A stretch of DNA of 64,000 bases from positions 1-64,000 of the forward strand of contig CAZKQW010000010.1 in the NCBI GenBank assembly GCA_964555055.1. The letters run 5' to 3'. Of this stretch, positions 1-8,561 are shown piece after piece (position 1 is the stretch's first letter; the number at the start of each line of letters is the position of its first letter). The notes beneath the pieces were generated by a model. The model ran no database searches. It worked only from the letters and a program-made list of their open reading frames with translations, and had not been told where the DNA came from. A program made the position numbers and the translations under genes. Source of the stretch: GCA-016699445 sp964555055 (GTDB lineage: Bacteria > UBA10199 > JACPAL01 > GCA-016699445).

Positions 1-55
1 GAAATCTTTCGCAGAATGCTTTTTTGAGTTCAGTTAGCGGTTAATAGAGGTGCCC

Positions 56-165
56 TTAAGCTTTCGTCGTAGGCTTCACCGGCTCGGAAACGGGCACGAG
101 CTTCATGCCGCTCGGCATCAGCCTTGGCCCGCCACCAAACCAAAAATACTCGTGATGATGTCCAT
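56..165 (-). CDS. Candidate pair of tiny overlapping ORFs (15 and 20 codons)
   Basis: On the minus strand a strong Shine-Dalgarno (AAAGGAG, about 5 nt spacing) precedes an ATG at 165. This opens a 15-codon ORF (MDIITSIFGLVAGQG) ending in TGA at 118. The TGA overlaps a second ATG (ATGA-type junction) that opens a 20-codon ORF (MPSGMKLVPVSEPVKPTTKA) ending at 56. A one-base shift would fuse them into a single peptide with a hydrophobic N-terminus and a basic, proline-containing tail. They are divergent from the phosphatase gene at 243. No family is recognised; the good ribosome-binding site is the only support. It could be a leader peptide, a small membrane peptide, a frameshifted gene or chance. 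Confidence 0.22.
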
Positions 166-242
166 AAAACTCCTTTTGTTTGTAAAAAGTCCGGAGTATT
201 TAGTCCATTTTTCAACAAGCATCCAAATAAAGATGAGGTTTT

Positions 243-1148
243 ATGAAAGTGGCATCGATCGACTTGGGAACCAATACCGCGCTTTTGCTGATCGCCGAAG
301 TCAATCCAAGGGGTGCGGAAACCGCGCCCTTACACATATGGCACGACGAAGCGCGGATCACGCGCTTGGGGGAGAAGCTCCATGAGACGAAAAACTTTAT
401 TCCTGAAGCTCGCGCTCGCGTTCTTCGGGCCCTTCAAGATTACAAAAATCGATGTAATGCTCTGGGCGTTGAAAAAATCCTGGCCGTGGGTACGGCCGCT
501 TTTCGCAAAGCCCGGAACGCCGCGGACTTCGTCGCGGAAATCAAGCACGCCACCGGCATCGACGTCCGCGTCATTTCCGGCGACGAGGAAGCTCGCCTCT
601 CCTACCTCTCGGCGGAAAAAGATTTCGGGTCTTTCCACGAGAATCTCCACGTCCTCGACATCGGCGGCGGGTCGACGGAAATCATCTCGAAAGACGGCGG
701 CGTGAGTTACGACGTCGGCGCGGTGATCCTGACCGAATCGATCGTGAAACACGACCCGGTGACCGACGGGGAATTCCAAGAACTGAAGAAAAAGATCATA
801 AAAACCCTAGCGACCACTGCGATTGGGGATACAATGAAACCTTTAAGCCTCGTCGGCCTTGCCGGCTCCGTGACGACTTTATCGGCCATCAAACAAAAAT
901 TAGCGGTTTGGGACGGGTCCAAAGTCCAAGGATCGATTCTCGTTCGAGAGGACGTCGACGGCTTCGTGGAGCTTTTTCGGGGAATGAAAAACGAGGAGCG
1001 GAGGGTCCTAATCGGAATGGTGCCAGGACGAGAAGATACGATCCTCGCCGGGACCCTGATCCTGCAAGGCGTAATGGAAAAGTTAGGAGCGGCCGAAGTG
1101 GTCGTGAGTGATCGAGGACTAAGGTATGGAGTGGTTTATGGATACTAG
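243..1148 (+). CDS. Ppx/GppA family exopolyphosphatase / pppGpp phosphatase
   Basis: This is a short-form Ppx/GppA phosphatase of 301 aa, the length of the two actin-like subdomains without the C-terminal HD-like part of E. coli Ppx and GppA. The N-terminal phosphate-binding loop SIDLGTNTALLLIAEV lies at residues 5-20 and the second loop DIGGGSTEII at about 139-148. Members hydrolyse polyphosphate or the gamma phosphate of pppGpp, so it may link to phosphate storage or stringent signalling; the substrate cannot be told from sequence. The ATG at 243 has GATGAGG upstream. Its TAG stop shares the palindromic CTAG with the stop of the convergent response regulator, so the two genes overlap by 4 bp. 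Confidence 0.9.
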   Translation: MKVASIDLGTNTALLLIAEVNPRGAETAPLHIWHDEARITRLGEKLHETKNFIPEARARVLRALQDYKNRCNALGVEKILAVGTAAFRKARNAADFVAEIKHATGIDVRVISGDEEARLSYLSAEKDFGSFHENLHVLDIGGGSTEIISKDGGVSYDVGAVILTESIVKHDPVTDGEFQELKKKIIKTLATTAIGDTMKPLSLVGLAGSVTTLSAIKQKLAVWDGSKVQGSILVREDVDGFVELFRGMKNEERRVLIGMVPGREDTILAGTLILQGVMEKLGAAEVVVSDRGLRYGVVYGY

Positions 1149-1606
1149 CAGTTCCGGTGAGCTGGAATAGCCTCATGAAGGGATGTTTTTAATGTCCCAG
1201 GATCGAAAGGCTTTTCTGTTCGAGCTTTTGCGGGTACCTCTAATGCGTCAAGCGCCGCCTCATAAGTACCTATACGACCGCTCATCACAAAGATCGCACC
1301 CTTAAAAAGTGGCGTTTTCCCCTCTCGAATAGCTTTTATTAATTCTAACCCACCCATAACCGGCATATCTATGTCTGTAAGGAGCAGGTCAAATCCACCG
1401 CTATTAGTCTGAAGAGCGTCAAGCGCTTCTTGGCCATTACTCACGACAGTCACACGATAGTCTTTTTGCAATATCCTATTTAAAAGCCTGGCCAACAGAT
1501 GCTCATCTTCCGCTACTAAGATAGTAGGCTTCTCAGGAGACGTGCTTCCTGAGGTTGTATCCACGGGAGTTAAGCTAAGCCGATTAACAATCCGATCAAT
1601 AAACAT
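1145..1606 (-). CDS. Stand-alone response regulator receiver protein
   Basis: A CheY-like receiver domain of 153 aa with no output domain. The acidic pocket is E33-D34, the phosphoacceptor is D78 (in LLLTDIDMP), the switch serine is S109 (FVMSG) and the conserved lysine is K132 (EKPF). About 25 linker residues precede the domain. No histidine kinase is adjacent. The Ser/Thr kinase gene ends 118 bp upstream on the same strand, so co-transcription is possible but not shown. There is no clear Shine-Dalgarno; instead GATAAT lies at 1613-1618, exactly 6 nt before the ATG, which suggests a leaderless start. It overlaps the phosphatase stop by 4 bp. Local base use is AT-richer than the metabolic genes nearby. 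Confidence 0.85.
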   Translation of the reverse strand: MFIDRIVNRLSLTPVDTTSGSTSPEKPTILVAEDEHLLARLLNRILQKDYRVTVVSNGQEALDALQTNSGGFDLLLTDIDMPVMGGLELIKAIREGKTPLFKGAIFVMSGRIGTYEAALDALEVPAKARTEKPFDPGTLKTSLHEAIPAHRNC

Positions 1607-1612
1607 AACCCA

Positions 1613-1618
1613 ATTATC
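1613..1618 (-). promoter_or_regulatory. Possible -10 element of the response regulator (leaderless spacing)
   Basis: The minus strand reads GATAAT, then the six bases TGGGTT, then the ATG at 1606. A start site 7 nt after the hexamer would fall on the ATG. No convincing -35 was found at 16-18 nt, so the call rests on the hexamer and on similar spacing at other genes here. Confidence 0.3.
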
Positions 1619-1724
1619 GACGTTTTTTGGATAAAAGTTGCTCCAACCTCACGTGAAGCCTCGCGACTTTTATGACATGATTTCAAAAAGCAAAGGGCTT
1701 TCAACGAAGTAGAAAAGTAAAAAA

Positions 1725-2933
1725 TTAGGCCGTGCATGCCATTAAATTGAATTCTTCCGGTCCTGACTCTGACTGTGAGGGGGATTTGAGGACTTTACGA
1801 ATGTCTTGTAACAGTGCACGAGAATCACGATAGCGATCCTTGCGATCCGGGGCTAAGGCTTTACGTACAATGGCGTCCATTTTAGGGGGCACCCGGAACT
1901 TCCCATGCAAAAACTCCATCAAAACCTGTAACCGGTCTTTATAAGGAGACTCCGAGGAAATCCCAGGATGGCATAAATATAATATCGTGGCGCCTAGGGC
2001 ATAGGCATCGATTCCAAGGTCTAAAGCGCCTTTTTTTTCCATATACTCTATAGGCATGTAACCGAGAGTCCCTAGCGTCAGATCGTCGCCTTTCAGATGC
2101 CTTTCGCAGGAAAGGGACACAGCCGTAGAGCTATCGCCCAAGTGGATGTCACCTCGATCGGATATAAACAAATTGCATGGTTTGACGTCACGATGAACGA
2201 TGCCAGCGGCACTTAAAGAAGCCACGGGTTTCGCAATCCTCTCCGCGTACCGAGCCAAAACTTCATCACCCGCATCGACCGAACGACACACAGATAGCCT
2301 CTCCATTAAAAAATTTTTGAGATCCCACACATTACCGCCGTCGTAATATCTCATGGATAAAATAGGATTTCCGTCAGGGGTGATTTGAAAATCATCGATC
2401 GGCACCATTCCAGTGATCCCAAGATCCATCTGAACCATAACTTCATTTAGGAAGCCATGCCAGACGACGCCGGGGACTCCTGCGTATGCAGAGCTAGGTA
2501 AGGTTTTTCGGATGTAGACATATCCCTCCCGATCTTCATGGAGGGTGATGCCGCAACGTTCCTCTCCGTGAATTTCCGAGAGAGGGGCGAGATCGGCAAT
2601 GTTTTTATCGTTGATTCTATAGGAAGACTTCTGTGCGGCATTCCTGACAAAAGACTCCCATTGATCGGGGAACAAAAAACTCCTTCGGAATAAAACCTGA
2701 ACGGCCCGGAAAATAGTCTCCCGATCCGCGGGATTTGCATAAAGATCATGAACCGCGATGTTTTCACAAAGACGCTCGATTTGATGCACCGCTTGTTCCG
2801 GTGGCAACCCCATCTCCCTGCGCAACATTCTAAGACCTCTGGCGGTATTAATAGGCTGAAATTCACCGACCCTACTCACCCCTTTGGAACACTCGTAAAA
2901 AATAGAAGGGGGCGTTACTGTTCTATTCAACAC
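1725..2933 (-). CDS. Serine/threonine protein kinase with an unusual N-terminal region
   Basis: A Hanks-type kinase of 402 aa. Residues 1 to about 120 match no domain I know. Kinase landmarks follow: the beta-3 lysine K143 (YIRKTL), a possible helix-C glutamate E164, the catalytic loop H247-R248-D249 with K251 and N254 (HRDVKPCNLF), metal-binding D267 in GDSS where most kinases have DFG, and PIE at 294-296 in place of APE. Catalytic residues are present, so it is probably active despite the altered DFG. There is no membrane segment, so it is cytosolic. The start is GTG at 2933, 7 nt after GGGAGGA; a TTG follows directly. The neighbouring receiver protein suggests a small signalling patch. Confidence 0.82.
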   Translation of the reverse strand: MLNRTVTPPSIFYECSKGVSRVGEFQPINTARGLRMLRREMGLPPEQAVHQIERLCENIAVHDLYANPADRETIFRAVQVLFRRSFLFPDQWESFVRNAAQKSSYRINDKNIADLAPLSEIHGEERCGITLHEDREGYVYIRKTLPSSAYAGVPGVVWHGFLNEVMVQMDLGITGMVPIDDFQITPDGNPILSMRYYDGGNVWDLKNFLMERLSVCRSVDAGDEVLARYAERIAKPVASLSAAGIVHRDVKPCNLFISDRGDIHLGDSSTAVSLSCERHLKGDDLTLGTLGYMPIEYMEKKGALDLGIDAYALGATILYLCHPGISSESPYKDRLQVLMEFLHGKFRVPPKMDAIVRKALAPDRKDRYRDSRALLQDIRKVLKSPSQSESGPEEFNLMACTA

Positions 2934-3045
2934 AAATTTTTCCTCCCACTTGAGCTCACCGTTTGAAATAATGAGCGTCTTTTTTTTCGGAAATCCCGAA
3001 AAAATCTCGATTTACACCCTCGCCTATTTTTAGGGGAAAATGCCT

Positions 3046-4449
3046 TTAAATATGAATGGCGCCGGTTCCCAATCCTAAAGCGGCTTCCTTCACGGACTCC
3101 GCTAACGTGGGGTGGGCGTGGCAGGTGCGGGCGATATCCTCGGCGCTGGAGCCGAATTCCATCGCGATCACCAGTTCGGCGATCATGTCGGATGCGCGAG
3201 GGCCAAGGATGTGGGCGCCCAAGACGCGGTCGGTCGCCTTGTCGGCGATAAGTTTCACGAAGCCGTCCTTCTCGTTCATGGCGATGGCCTTCCCGCTGGC
3301 TAAAAAGGGAAACTTCGCGACTTTATAATCGATGCCCTTTTCCTTCACCTGCTCTTCGGTGAATCCCACGGACGCGACTTCCGGCCACGTGTATACGACG
3401 TTGGGGATCGTATGGTAGTTCACGTGACCCGCCTGGCCCGCCAACATTTCCACCAGGGCCACGCCCTCTTCCGACGCTTTGTGCGCGAGCATGGCGCCTT
3501 TGATGACATCCCCGATCGCGTACACGCCCTTGAGGGACGTCTCGTAACGCTCGTTCACGTCAATGCGGCCCTTTTCGTCGAGTTTGATCCCGGCTTCTGC
3601 CAAACCAAGGCCTGCCGTATAAGGTTTACGCCCCACGGCCACCAACACCTTATCGCACATGATCGTGGATTCCTTCCCTTCGGATTCGATCGTGACTTCG
3701 ACCTGCTTGCTTTTATTCACAGCCTTCTTCACCTTCGTCGACAGATGGAATTCCAAGCCTTGCTTAGACAGAATTCTTTGGAACGTCTTCCCCACTTCCA
3801 AATCCATCGAAGGAACGATGCGGTCCAAGGCCTCGAGGACGATGACCTTGCTGCCGAGCCGCGCGTACACGGAACCCAGCTCCAAGCCGATCACGCCGCC
3901 ACCTATCACCACCATCGTGCCCGGCACTTCGGTGAGGCTCAAGGCACCCGTCGAATCGATGATGTTCTTCCCGTCCATCTCCACGCCGGGGATCGCGATG
4001 GGAACGCTCCCCGTCGCGATGATCACGTGCTTGGCTAAAAGTTGGACCGGACCTTCCTTGGTCGCGACCGATACGGACCGATCATGGTCTACCTGCGCGG
4101 TCCCGAAGACCGACGTCACTTTGTTCTTCTTGAAGAGGCCGGCGATGCCGCCCGTCAGCTGCTTCACGACCTTTTCCTTCCGATCGATGAATTTCTTCAT
4201 GTCGAGGGTCAGGTCCTTAAGGCCGATTCCGTGCTCCGAAAACTTCTCTTTCGCCTGGGCGTAGAGTTCAGAGGATTCCAGCAAGGCTTTGCTGGGGATG
4301 CAACCGACGTTGAGGCACGTCCCGCCGAGGGTCGCATCCTTTTCGACGCAGGCGACCTTCATCCCCAATTGAGCGGCGCGGATGGCGGCCACGTAACCCC
4401 CGGGCCCGGCTCCGATGACGACTAAATCATAGTTTTGGTTTTCTGCCAT
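3046..4449 (-). CDS. lpdA: Dihydrolipoyl dehydrogenase (E3)
   Basis: This FAD-dependent E3 reoxidises the dihydrolipoyl arm of E2 and reduces NAD. At 467 aa it has the usual length. It shows the FAD-binding GAGPGG at 13-18, the redox disulfide C45/C50 in GGTCLNVGC, an NAD-binding GGGVIGLE motif near residue 180, and the C-terminal catalytic H446/E451 in HAHPTLAE. It is the last gene of the sucA-sucB-lpdA run; its ATG follows the sucB stop by 7 nt and has GAGG upstream. It therefore most likely serves the 2-oxoglutarate dehydrogenase complex, though it could also serve pyruvate dehydrogenase or glycine cleavage, which are not in this window. Confidence 0.97.
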   Translation of the reverse strand: MAENQNYDLVVIGAGPGGYVAAIRAAQLGMKVACVEKDATLGGTCLNVGCIPSKALLESSELYAQAKEKFSEHGIGLKDLTLDMKKFIDRKEKVVKQLTGGIAGLFKKNKVTSVFGTAQVDHDRSVSVATKEGPVQLLAKHVIIATGSVPIAIPGVEMDGKNIIDSTGALSLTEVPGTMVVIGGGVIGLELGSVYARLGSKVIVLEALDRIVPSMDLEVGKTFQRILSKQGLEFHLSTKVKKAVNKSKQVEVTIESEGKESTIMCDKVLVAVGRKPYTAGLGLAEAGIKLDEKGRIDVNERYETSLKGVYAIGDVIKGAMLAHKASEEGVALVEMLAGQAGHVNYHTIPNVVYTWPEVASVGFTEEQVKEKGIDYKVAKFPFLASGKAIAMNEKDGFVKLIADKATDRVLGAHILGPRASDMIAELVIAMEFGSSAEDIARTCHAHPTLAESVKEAALGLGTGAIHI

Positions 4450-4456
4450 AAGGACC

Positions 4457-5692
4457 TCAGAACAATTCCTTCTCGTTGATGATCAAACTCAAGTTCTCGA
4501 TGCCTTCCTTCACCGCCACGAGGAACCCGACCGCCTCGCGGCCGTCGATGATGCGGTGGTCGTAAGAAAGAGCCAGGTACATCATCGGGCGGACGACGAT
4601 CTGCTTCTCCACCACGACCGGACGCTCTTGGGTCTTATGCAGGCCTAGGATCGCCGACTGGGGCATGTTCAGGATGGGCGTCGACACCAAGGAACCGAAG
4701 ACGCCGCCGTTGGTGATCGTGAACGTCCCCCCCGTCATCTCGGGGATCGAGAGCTTGCGCGCGCGGGCCTTCTCGGCGAGCTCGGTCAGCTTCTTCTCGA
4801 AATCGGCGACGTTCATCTTATCCACGTTGCGAAGGACCGGCACGACCAGGCCGTGGTCGGTGTTGACCGCGATCGAGAGGTCCACGAAATCCCTTTGGAT
4901 GATGTCTTCGCCCGTGTAGAGGTTGTTCACCTGGGGGAAGAGCTTCATCGCGCGGACGCACGCCAACGCGAAAGGGCTCACCATGCCTAAGCCGACGCCG
5001 AATTTTTCCTTGAACTTATCTTTGTATTTCTTCCGGAACTCCAGGATCTGCGTCATGTCCACTTCGTTGAACGTCGTCAGGATCGCCGCCGTATGTTGAG
5101 CCGCCACGAGGTTCGTCGCGATCTGGCGGCGGATGCGGGAGGCCGGCACGCGCCGTTCGCCGCGCGATTCGTCGATTTGGTAATTCAAGACGGGGGAGGC
5201 GGATGCGGGAGCCGAGGCCGGAGAAGGTGCGGGAGTACTCGCAGCCTTCGCCGGAGCCTCCGAAGCCTTGAGCACATCCTCCTTCAAAATGACACCACCC
5301 TTGCCGCTTCCTGAGACTTGCGAAAGATCGACGTTCTTTTCTGAGGCCATTTTGCGCGCCGCAGGACTAACGGCCTGGTCGATGGCGAAAGAAGATGGCG
5401 TCGCCTTCGCGACCACCGTGTCGGCGGACGTCGCGGCCCCATCCTGAGCGCCCGGACCATCGTCCACGTAGGCGATCACGTCGCCGGGCTTCACTTTCGT
5501 ATCGGCCTTGGGAAAGAGAACCTCCAAGCGCCCTCCGAATTCGGATTGGAGCTCGAAAGAGGCTTTTTGGGTCTCGAGGTCGACGAGGACTTCGTCCTTC
5601 TTCACGAGGTCGCCGTTTTTCTTGCGCCACCCGGCGATGAAGACTTCATTGACGGACTCCCCTGCGGACGGAACGATCACTTCGTGTTTCAT
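4457..5692 (-). CDS. sucB: 2-oxoglutarate dehydrogenase E2, dihydrolipoyllysine succinyltransferase
   Basis: E2 core of 411 aa that transfers the succinyl group from the lipoyl arm to CoA. The domains run in order. The single lipoyl domain has the modified lysine K43 (ETQKASFE). An Ala/Pro-rich linker follows, then a peripheral-subunit-binding domain at about 118-150 (SPAARKMA, GKGGVILKEDVL), a second Ala/Pro/Ser linker, and the catalytic domain from about 185. That domain has H379 and D383 in SYDHRIIDG. I chose ATG at 5692 because MKHEVIVPSAGES is the normal N-terminus; a longer reading from 5722 would run into the end of sucA. The start lies 2 nt after the sucA stop, indicating translational coupling. 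Confidence 0.96.
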   Translation of the reverse strand: MKHEVIVPSAGESVNEVFIAGWRKKNGDLVKKDEVLVDLETQKASFELQSEFGGRLEVLFPKADTKVKPGDVIAYVDDGPGAQDGAATSADTVVAKATPSSFAIDQAVSPAARKMASEKNVDLSQVSGSGKGGVILKEDVLKASEAPAKAASTPAPSPASAPASASPVLNYQIDESRGERRVPASRIRRQIATNLVAAQHTAAILTTFNEVDMTQILEFRKKYKDKFKEKFGVGLGMVSPFALACVRAMKLFPQVNNLYTGEDIIQRDFVDLSIAVNTDHGLVVPVLRNVDKMNVADFEKKLTELAEKARARKLSIPEMTGGTFTITNGGVFGSLVSTPILNMPQSAILGLHKTQERPVVVEKQIVVRPMMYLALSYDHRIIDGREAVGFLVAVKEGIENLSLIINEKELF

Positions 5693-5694
5693 AT

Positions 5695-8454
5695 TTATTT
5701 TTCTCCCAAGGCTTCCTGACAAATGCGTTTTTGTTCCTGTAAATGGAGGTGCATGAAGCCGTCGGCCGGGCTCGCCTGGTTTTTACGTCCCGCGTAGACG
5801 AAGGTTTGGTCTTTACCCAAAAAGGGCGTCAGCTTTTGCAGCATGAAGCCCCATCCTTCCATGTTTTGCGGGCCTTCTTGAGCCCACACGATCTCCTTCG
5901 CGTCGGCGTAGGAGGCGAAGATCTCTTCCCAGCGTTTTTGGGGGAAGGGATAGAACTGTTCCACGCGCAAAATCGGCGTCTGCTTGACCGCCGCGTCCTC
6001 GCTCTTATTCCGGGCGTCCAGGAGCTCGTAATAGATCTTCCCGCTGCACAGGATGACCCTCTTGGATTTTTTGTTCGCTCCGGTCGTATCATCCAGGATC
6101 TCTTGGAAAGAACCACTTTGGAAAGCCTCCAAGGGCGATACAGCCGCGGGATGGCGCAGCAGGCTCTTGGGGGACATGATAATCAGGGGCAAGCGGATAT
6201 CGCGCAGCATCTGCCGTCGCAGGAGGTGGAAGTACTGGGCGGGCGTCGTGAGGTTGCAGACTTGGATGTTGTTCTGGGCGCAAGCTTGAAGAAACCTCTC
6301 GAGGCGAGCCGAGGAATGTTCCGGTCCCTGCCCCTCGTAACCGTGAGGCAAGAGCATCACGAGGCCGCTGTAGCGTTGCCACTTCATGGCGGAGGTCGTG
6401 ACGAATTGGTCGATGATGATCTGAGCCCCGTTCGCGAAATCTCCGAACTGAGCCTCCCAAAGCGTCAACTTCTTGGGATCAGAGATGCTTTGGCCAAATT
6501 CGAAGCCTAAGACCGCATACTCCGATAGAAAGCTATTCAGGACCTCGAAGCCTTGGGTCTTTTCTAACTTAGAATCTGATTTAGGGTTGAGAGACACATG
6601 CTTTTCGCCCGTCACGACATCGTTGAAGACGGCGTGCCGATGGGAGAACGTCCCCCGCTCGCAGTCTTGTCCCGATAAACGCACCTTGTAGCCATCCTGG
6701 ATCAAAGTTCCGAATGCGAAAGCCTCGCCCATGCTCCAATCCGCGGGCTTGCGGCCTTCGATCATTTCCTTACGATCGTCGAGAAGCTTCCTTATCTTCG
6801 GGTGCAGGTTGAAGCCTTCCGGAATGCCGAGGAGCTTTTCCCCAACCTTCTTCAAGGCGTCGGCGGAGACGCCCGTCGGAACGTTTTTGAACAAATCGCC
6901 TTCCGTCACCTTGTGCAGTTCCTTCCAGCGGTCCCCGAAGGAATGCATGACCGCGGACACTTTGAATTCCTTAGAGACCGTCAACGCGTCTTCAAGGGTG
7001 GAGGTGTAAGCCTCTACGATTCGATCGACGTGACCCTGTTCGATCACCCGGTTTTGGACCAGCCGGCGCGCGTAGATGTCGAAGACACGCGGGTGATTAT
7101 TGATCACCTGATACATGAGAGGCTGGGTAAAGGAGGGCTCATCGCCTTCATTATGTCCGTAGCGTCTGTAGCCCATGAGATCGATAACGACATCCCGCTT
7201 GAACTCGTGCCGGAACTTCAACGCCAGAGCCGCCACCTGGATGACGGCTTCCACTTCGTCCCCGTTCACGCGGAAAATCGGGACCTCCAGCATCTTCGCG
7301 ACGTCGGTCGCTTGAGGCGTCGATCGCGCTTCCTTGGGGTTGGTGGTGAAGCCGACTTGGTTGTTCAAGATGATGTGGATCGTGCCGCCCACGGCGTAAC
7401 CGTCGAGCTCGGACATGTTCAAAAGTTCATAGATGCTGCCCTGCCCCGCGAAAGCCGCGTCTCCGTGCAGGAGAATCGGCAGGATTTTCTTCCTCTCTCC
7501 ATCCTCTTTGAGAGTTTGTTTCGCGCGAGCCACGCCGACCAGGACGGAATTGACCGCCTCCAAGTGGCTCGGATTCGGCAAGAGGGAAAGGTGCATGGGC
7601 TTGCCGGAAGCCGTCACGATGTTTTGGGAAAAACCCATGTGGTACTTCACGTCGCCATCGCCGATGTTCGCGGAGAGATTACCGGAGAATTCGGCGAACA
7701 TGATGTTCAGATCCTTCTTGAAGATGGTAGCCAGCATTGCGAGGCGCCCGCGATGGGCCATGCCCAATAGAGTCTCGTCGGCGCCCAATTCGGCGGACTG
7801 CTGGATGATATAATCGAGCATCGGGATGATGGCGTCCACGCCCTCTCCGGAGAACCGCTTTTGCCCCACGAAGCGCTTATGCAGGAAACTCTCGAAGACC
7901 TCCGCCTCACAGAGCTTCTGCAGGATCTGGAGCTTCGTCTCTTTATCCACCGGCTGGCTTAAGACTCCAGATTCGGCATGGCGGCGGATCCATTCGCGTG
8001 TCTGCGGGTCGTCGATGTGCTCATATTCGACGGTGGCTGCCGCACAGTAGTAGGATTTGAGATTCTTAATGATATCGGACAGGGCAACGGCTCCGAGCCC
8101 CAAGACATGACCAATCTGACACGTACGGCTCAAGTCGGCGTCGGTCAGTCCGAAGTTCTCAAGCTTTAAAAGTCGGTGGGTTTTGACGCCTCGGTCCAAA
8201 GGATTGATATCCGCGACCAAGTAGCCCATTTCCCGATAGCCTTGGATCAACTGCATGACTTTGATCTCAAACTCTAGATCAGAACGCGAAATGCTAGCGC
8301 CAGCTTGCCCCTGAGAGGCCGCCAAGCTCTGCTGGACGCTCAATCCATCGAAAAAATAACGCCAACTAGGATCGATACCGTCGGGATTTTTATGGTATTG
8401 TTGTTCCAGCTCTTCGATGTAGTCGACATTGATATTCGACAGATAACTAGGCAT
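5695..8454 (-). CDS. sucA: 2-oxoglutarate dehydrogenase E1
   Basis: Thiamine-diphosphate-dependent E1 of 919 aa that decarboxylates 2-oxoglutarate and succinylates the E2 lipoyl group. The N-terminus (SYLSNINVDYIEELEQQY) and the WRYFFDGL segment are typical of the SucA E1 family, not of pyruvate dehydrogenase. The ThDP/Mg region reads GDAAFAGQGSIYELLNMS with a downstream NNQVGFTT, and the C-terminal transketolase-like domain is complete. It heads the E1-E2-E3 operon and implies an oxidative TCA cycle. A promoter-like TTGACT-17-TAAAAC lies just upstream and leaves a leader of only about 5 nt, with no Shine-Dalgarno visible. Confidence 0.97.
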   Translation of the reverse strand: MPSYLSNINVDYIEELEQQYHKNPDGIDPSWRYFFDGLSVQQSLAASQGQAGASISRSDLEFEIKVMQLIQGYREMGYLVADINPLDRGVKTHRLLKLENFGLTDADLSRTCQIGHVLGLGAVALSDIIKNLKSYYCAAATVEYEHIDDPQTREWIRRHAESGVLSQPVDKETKLQILQKLCEAEVFESFLHKRFVGQKRFSGEGVDAIIPMLDYIIQQSAELGADETLLGMAHRGRLAMLATIFKKDLNIMFAEFSGNLSANIGDGDVKYHMGFSQNIVTASGKPMHLSLLPNPSHLEAVNSVLVGVARAKQTLKEDGERKKILPILLHGDAAFAGQGSIYELLNMSELDGYAVGGTIHIILNNQVGFTTNPKEARSTPQATDVAKMLEVPIFRVNGDEVEAVIQVAALALKFRHEFKRDVVIDLMGYRRYGHNEGDEPSFTQPLMYQVINNHPRVFDIYARRLVQNRVIEQGHVDRIVEAYTSTLEDALTVSKEFKVSAVMHSFGDRWKELHKVTEGDLFKNVPTGVSADALKKVGEKLLGIPEGFNLHPKIRKLLDDRKEMIEGRKPADWSMGEAFAFGTLIQDGYKVRLSGQDCERGTFSHRHAVFNDVVTGEKHVSLNPKSDSKLEKTQGFEVLNSFLSEYAVLGFEFGQSISDPKKLTLWEAQFGDFANGAQIIIDQFVTTSAMKWQRYSGLVMLLPHGYEGQGPEHSSARLERFLQACAQNNIQVCNLTTPAQYFHLLRRQMLRDIRLPLIIMSPKSLLRHPAAVSPLEAFQSGSFQEILDDTTGANKKSKRVILCSGKIYYELLDARNKSEDAAVKQTPILRVEQFYPFPQKRWEEIFASYADAKEIVWAQEGPQNMEGWGFMLQKLTPFLGKDQTFVYAGRKNQASPADGFMHLHLQEQKRICQEALGEK

Positions 8455-8465
8455 AAATATTAGCT

Positions 8466-8494
8466 GTTTTAAAGGGTTCGACCTTAAGAGTCAA
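8466..8494 (-). promoter_or_regulatory. Probable sucA promoter
   Basis: On the minus strand TTGACT (8489-8494) is separated by 17 nt from TAAAAC (8466-8471), a fair sigma-70 match. The -10 ends 11 nt before the sucA ATG, so the predicted leader is about 5 nt and no ribosome-binding site is seen. Confidence 0.5.
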
Positions 8495-8500
8495 ACTGAT

Positions 8501-8547
8501 AAAAAATGCGGTTTCGAGCTTTTAAAAAGGCAAGCTTTATTGAAACC
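8501..8547 (-). terminator. Possible intrinsic terminator after the CoA-transferase gene
   Basis: Read on the minus strand, GGTTTC pairs with GAAACC and inside them AGCTT pairs with AAGCT, with an internal loop between the helices. The structure is followed by GCATTTTTT. It lies between the CoA-transferase stop and the sucA promoter, so it could insulate the two units. The stem is imperfect and of modest stability. Confidence 0.4.
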
Positions 8548-8561
8548 AAAGCTTATGACAA

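Noticed and set aside
2982..3004. Hairpin TTTTTTCGG / CCGAAAAAA after lpdA, considered as an intrinsic terminator
   Set aside because: On either strand the T-run is in the 5' arm and A's follow the stem, so there is no U-tract after the hairpin.
5743..6510. Long antisense ORF of 255 codons inside sucA, and similar long ORFs opposite lpdA, cstA and ppdK
   Set aside because: They lie wholly within well-conserved genes in the mirror frame, show Arg/His/Leu-rich compositions typical of antisense shadows, and have no ribosome-binding sites or domains.
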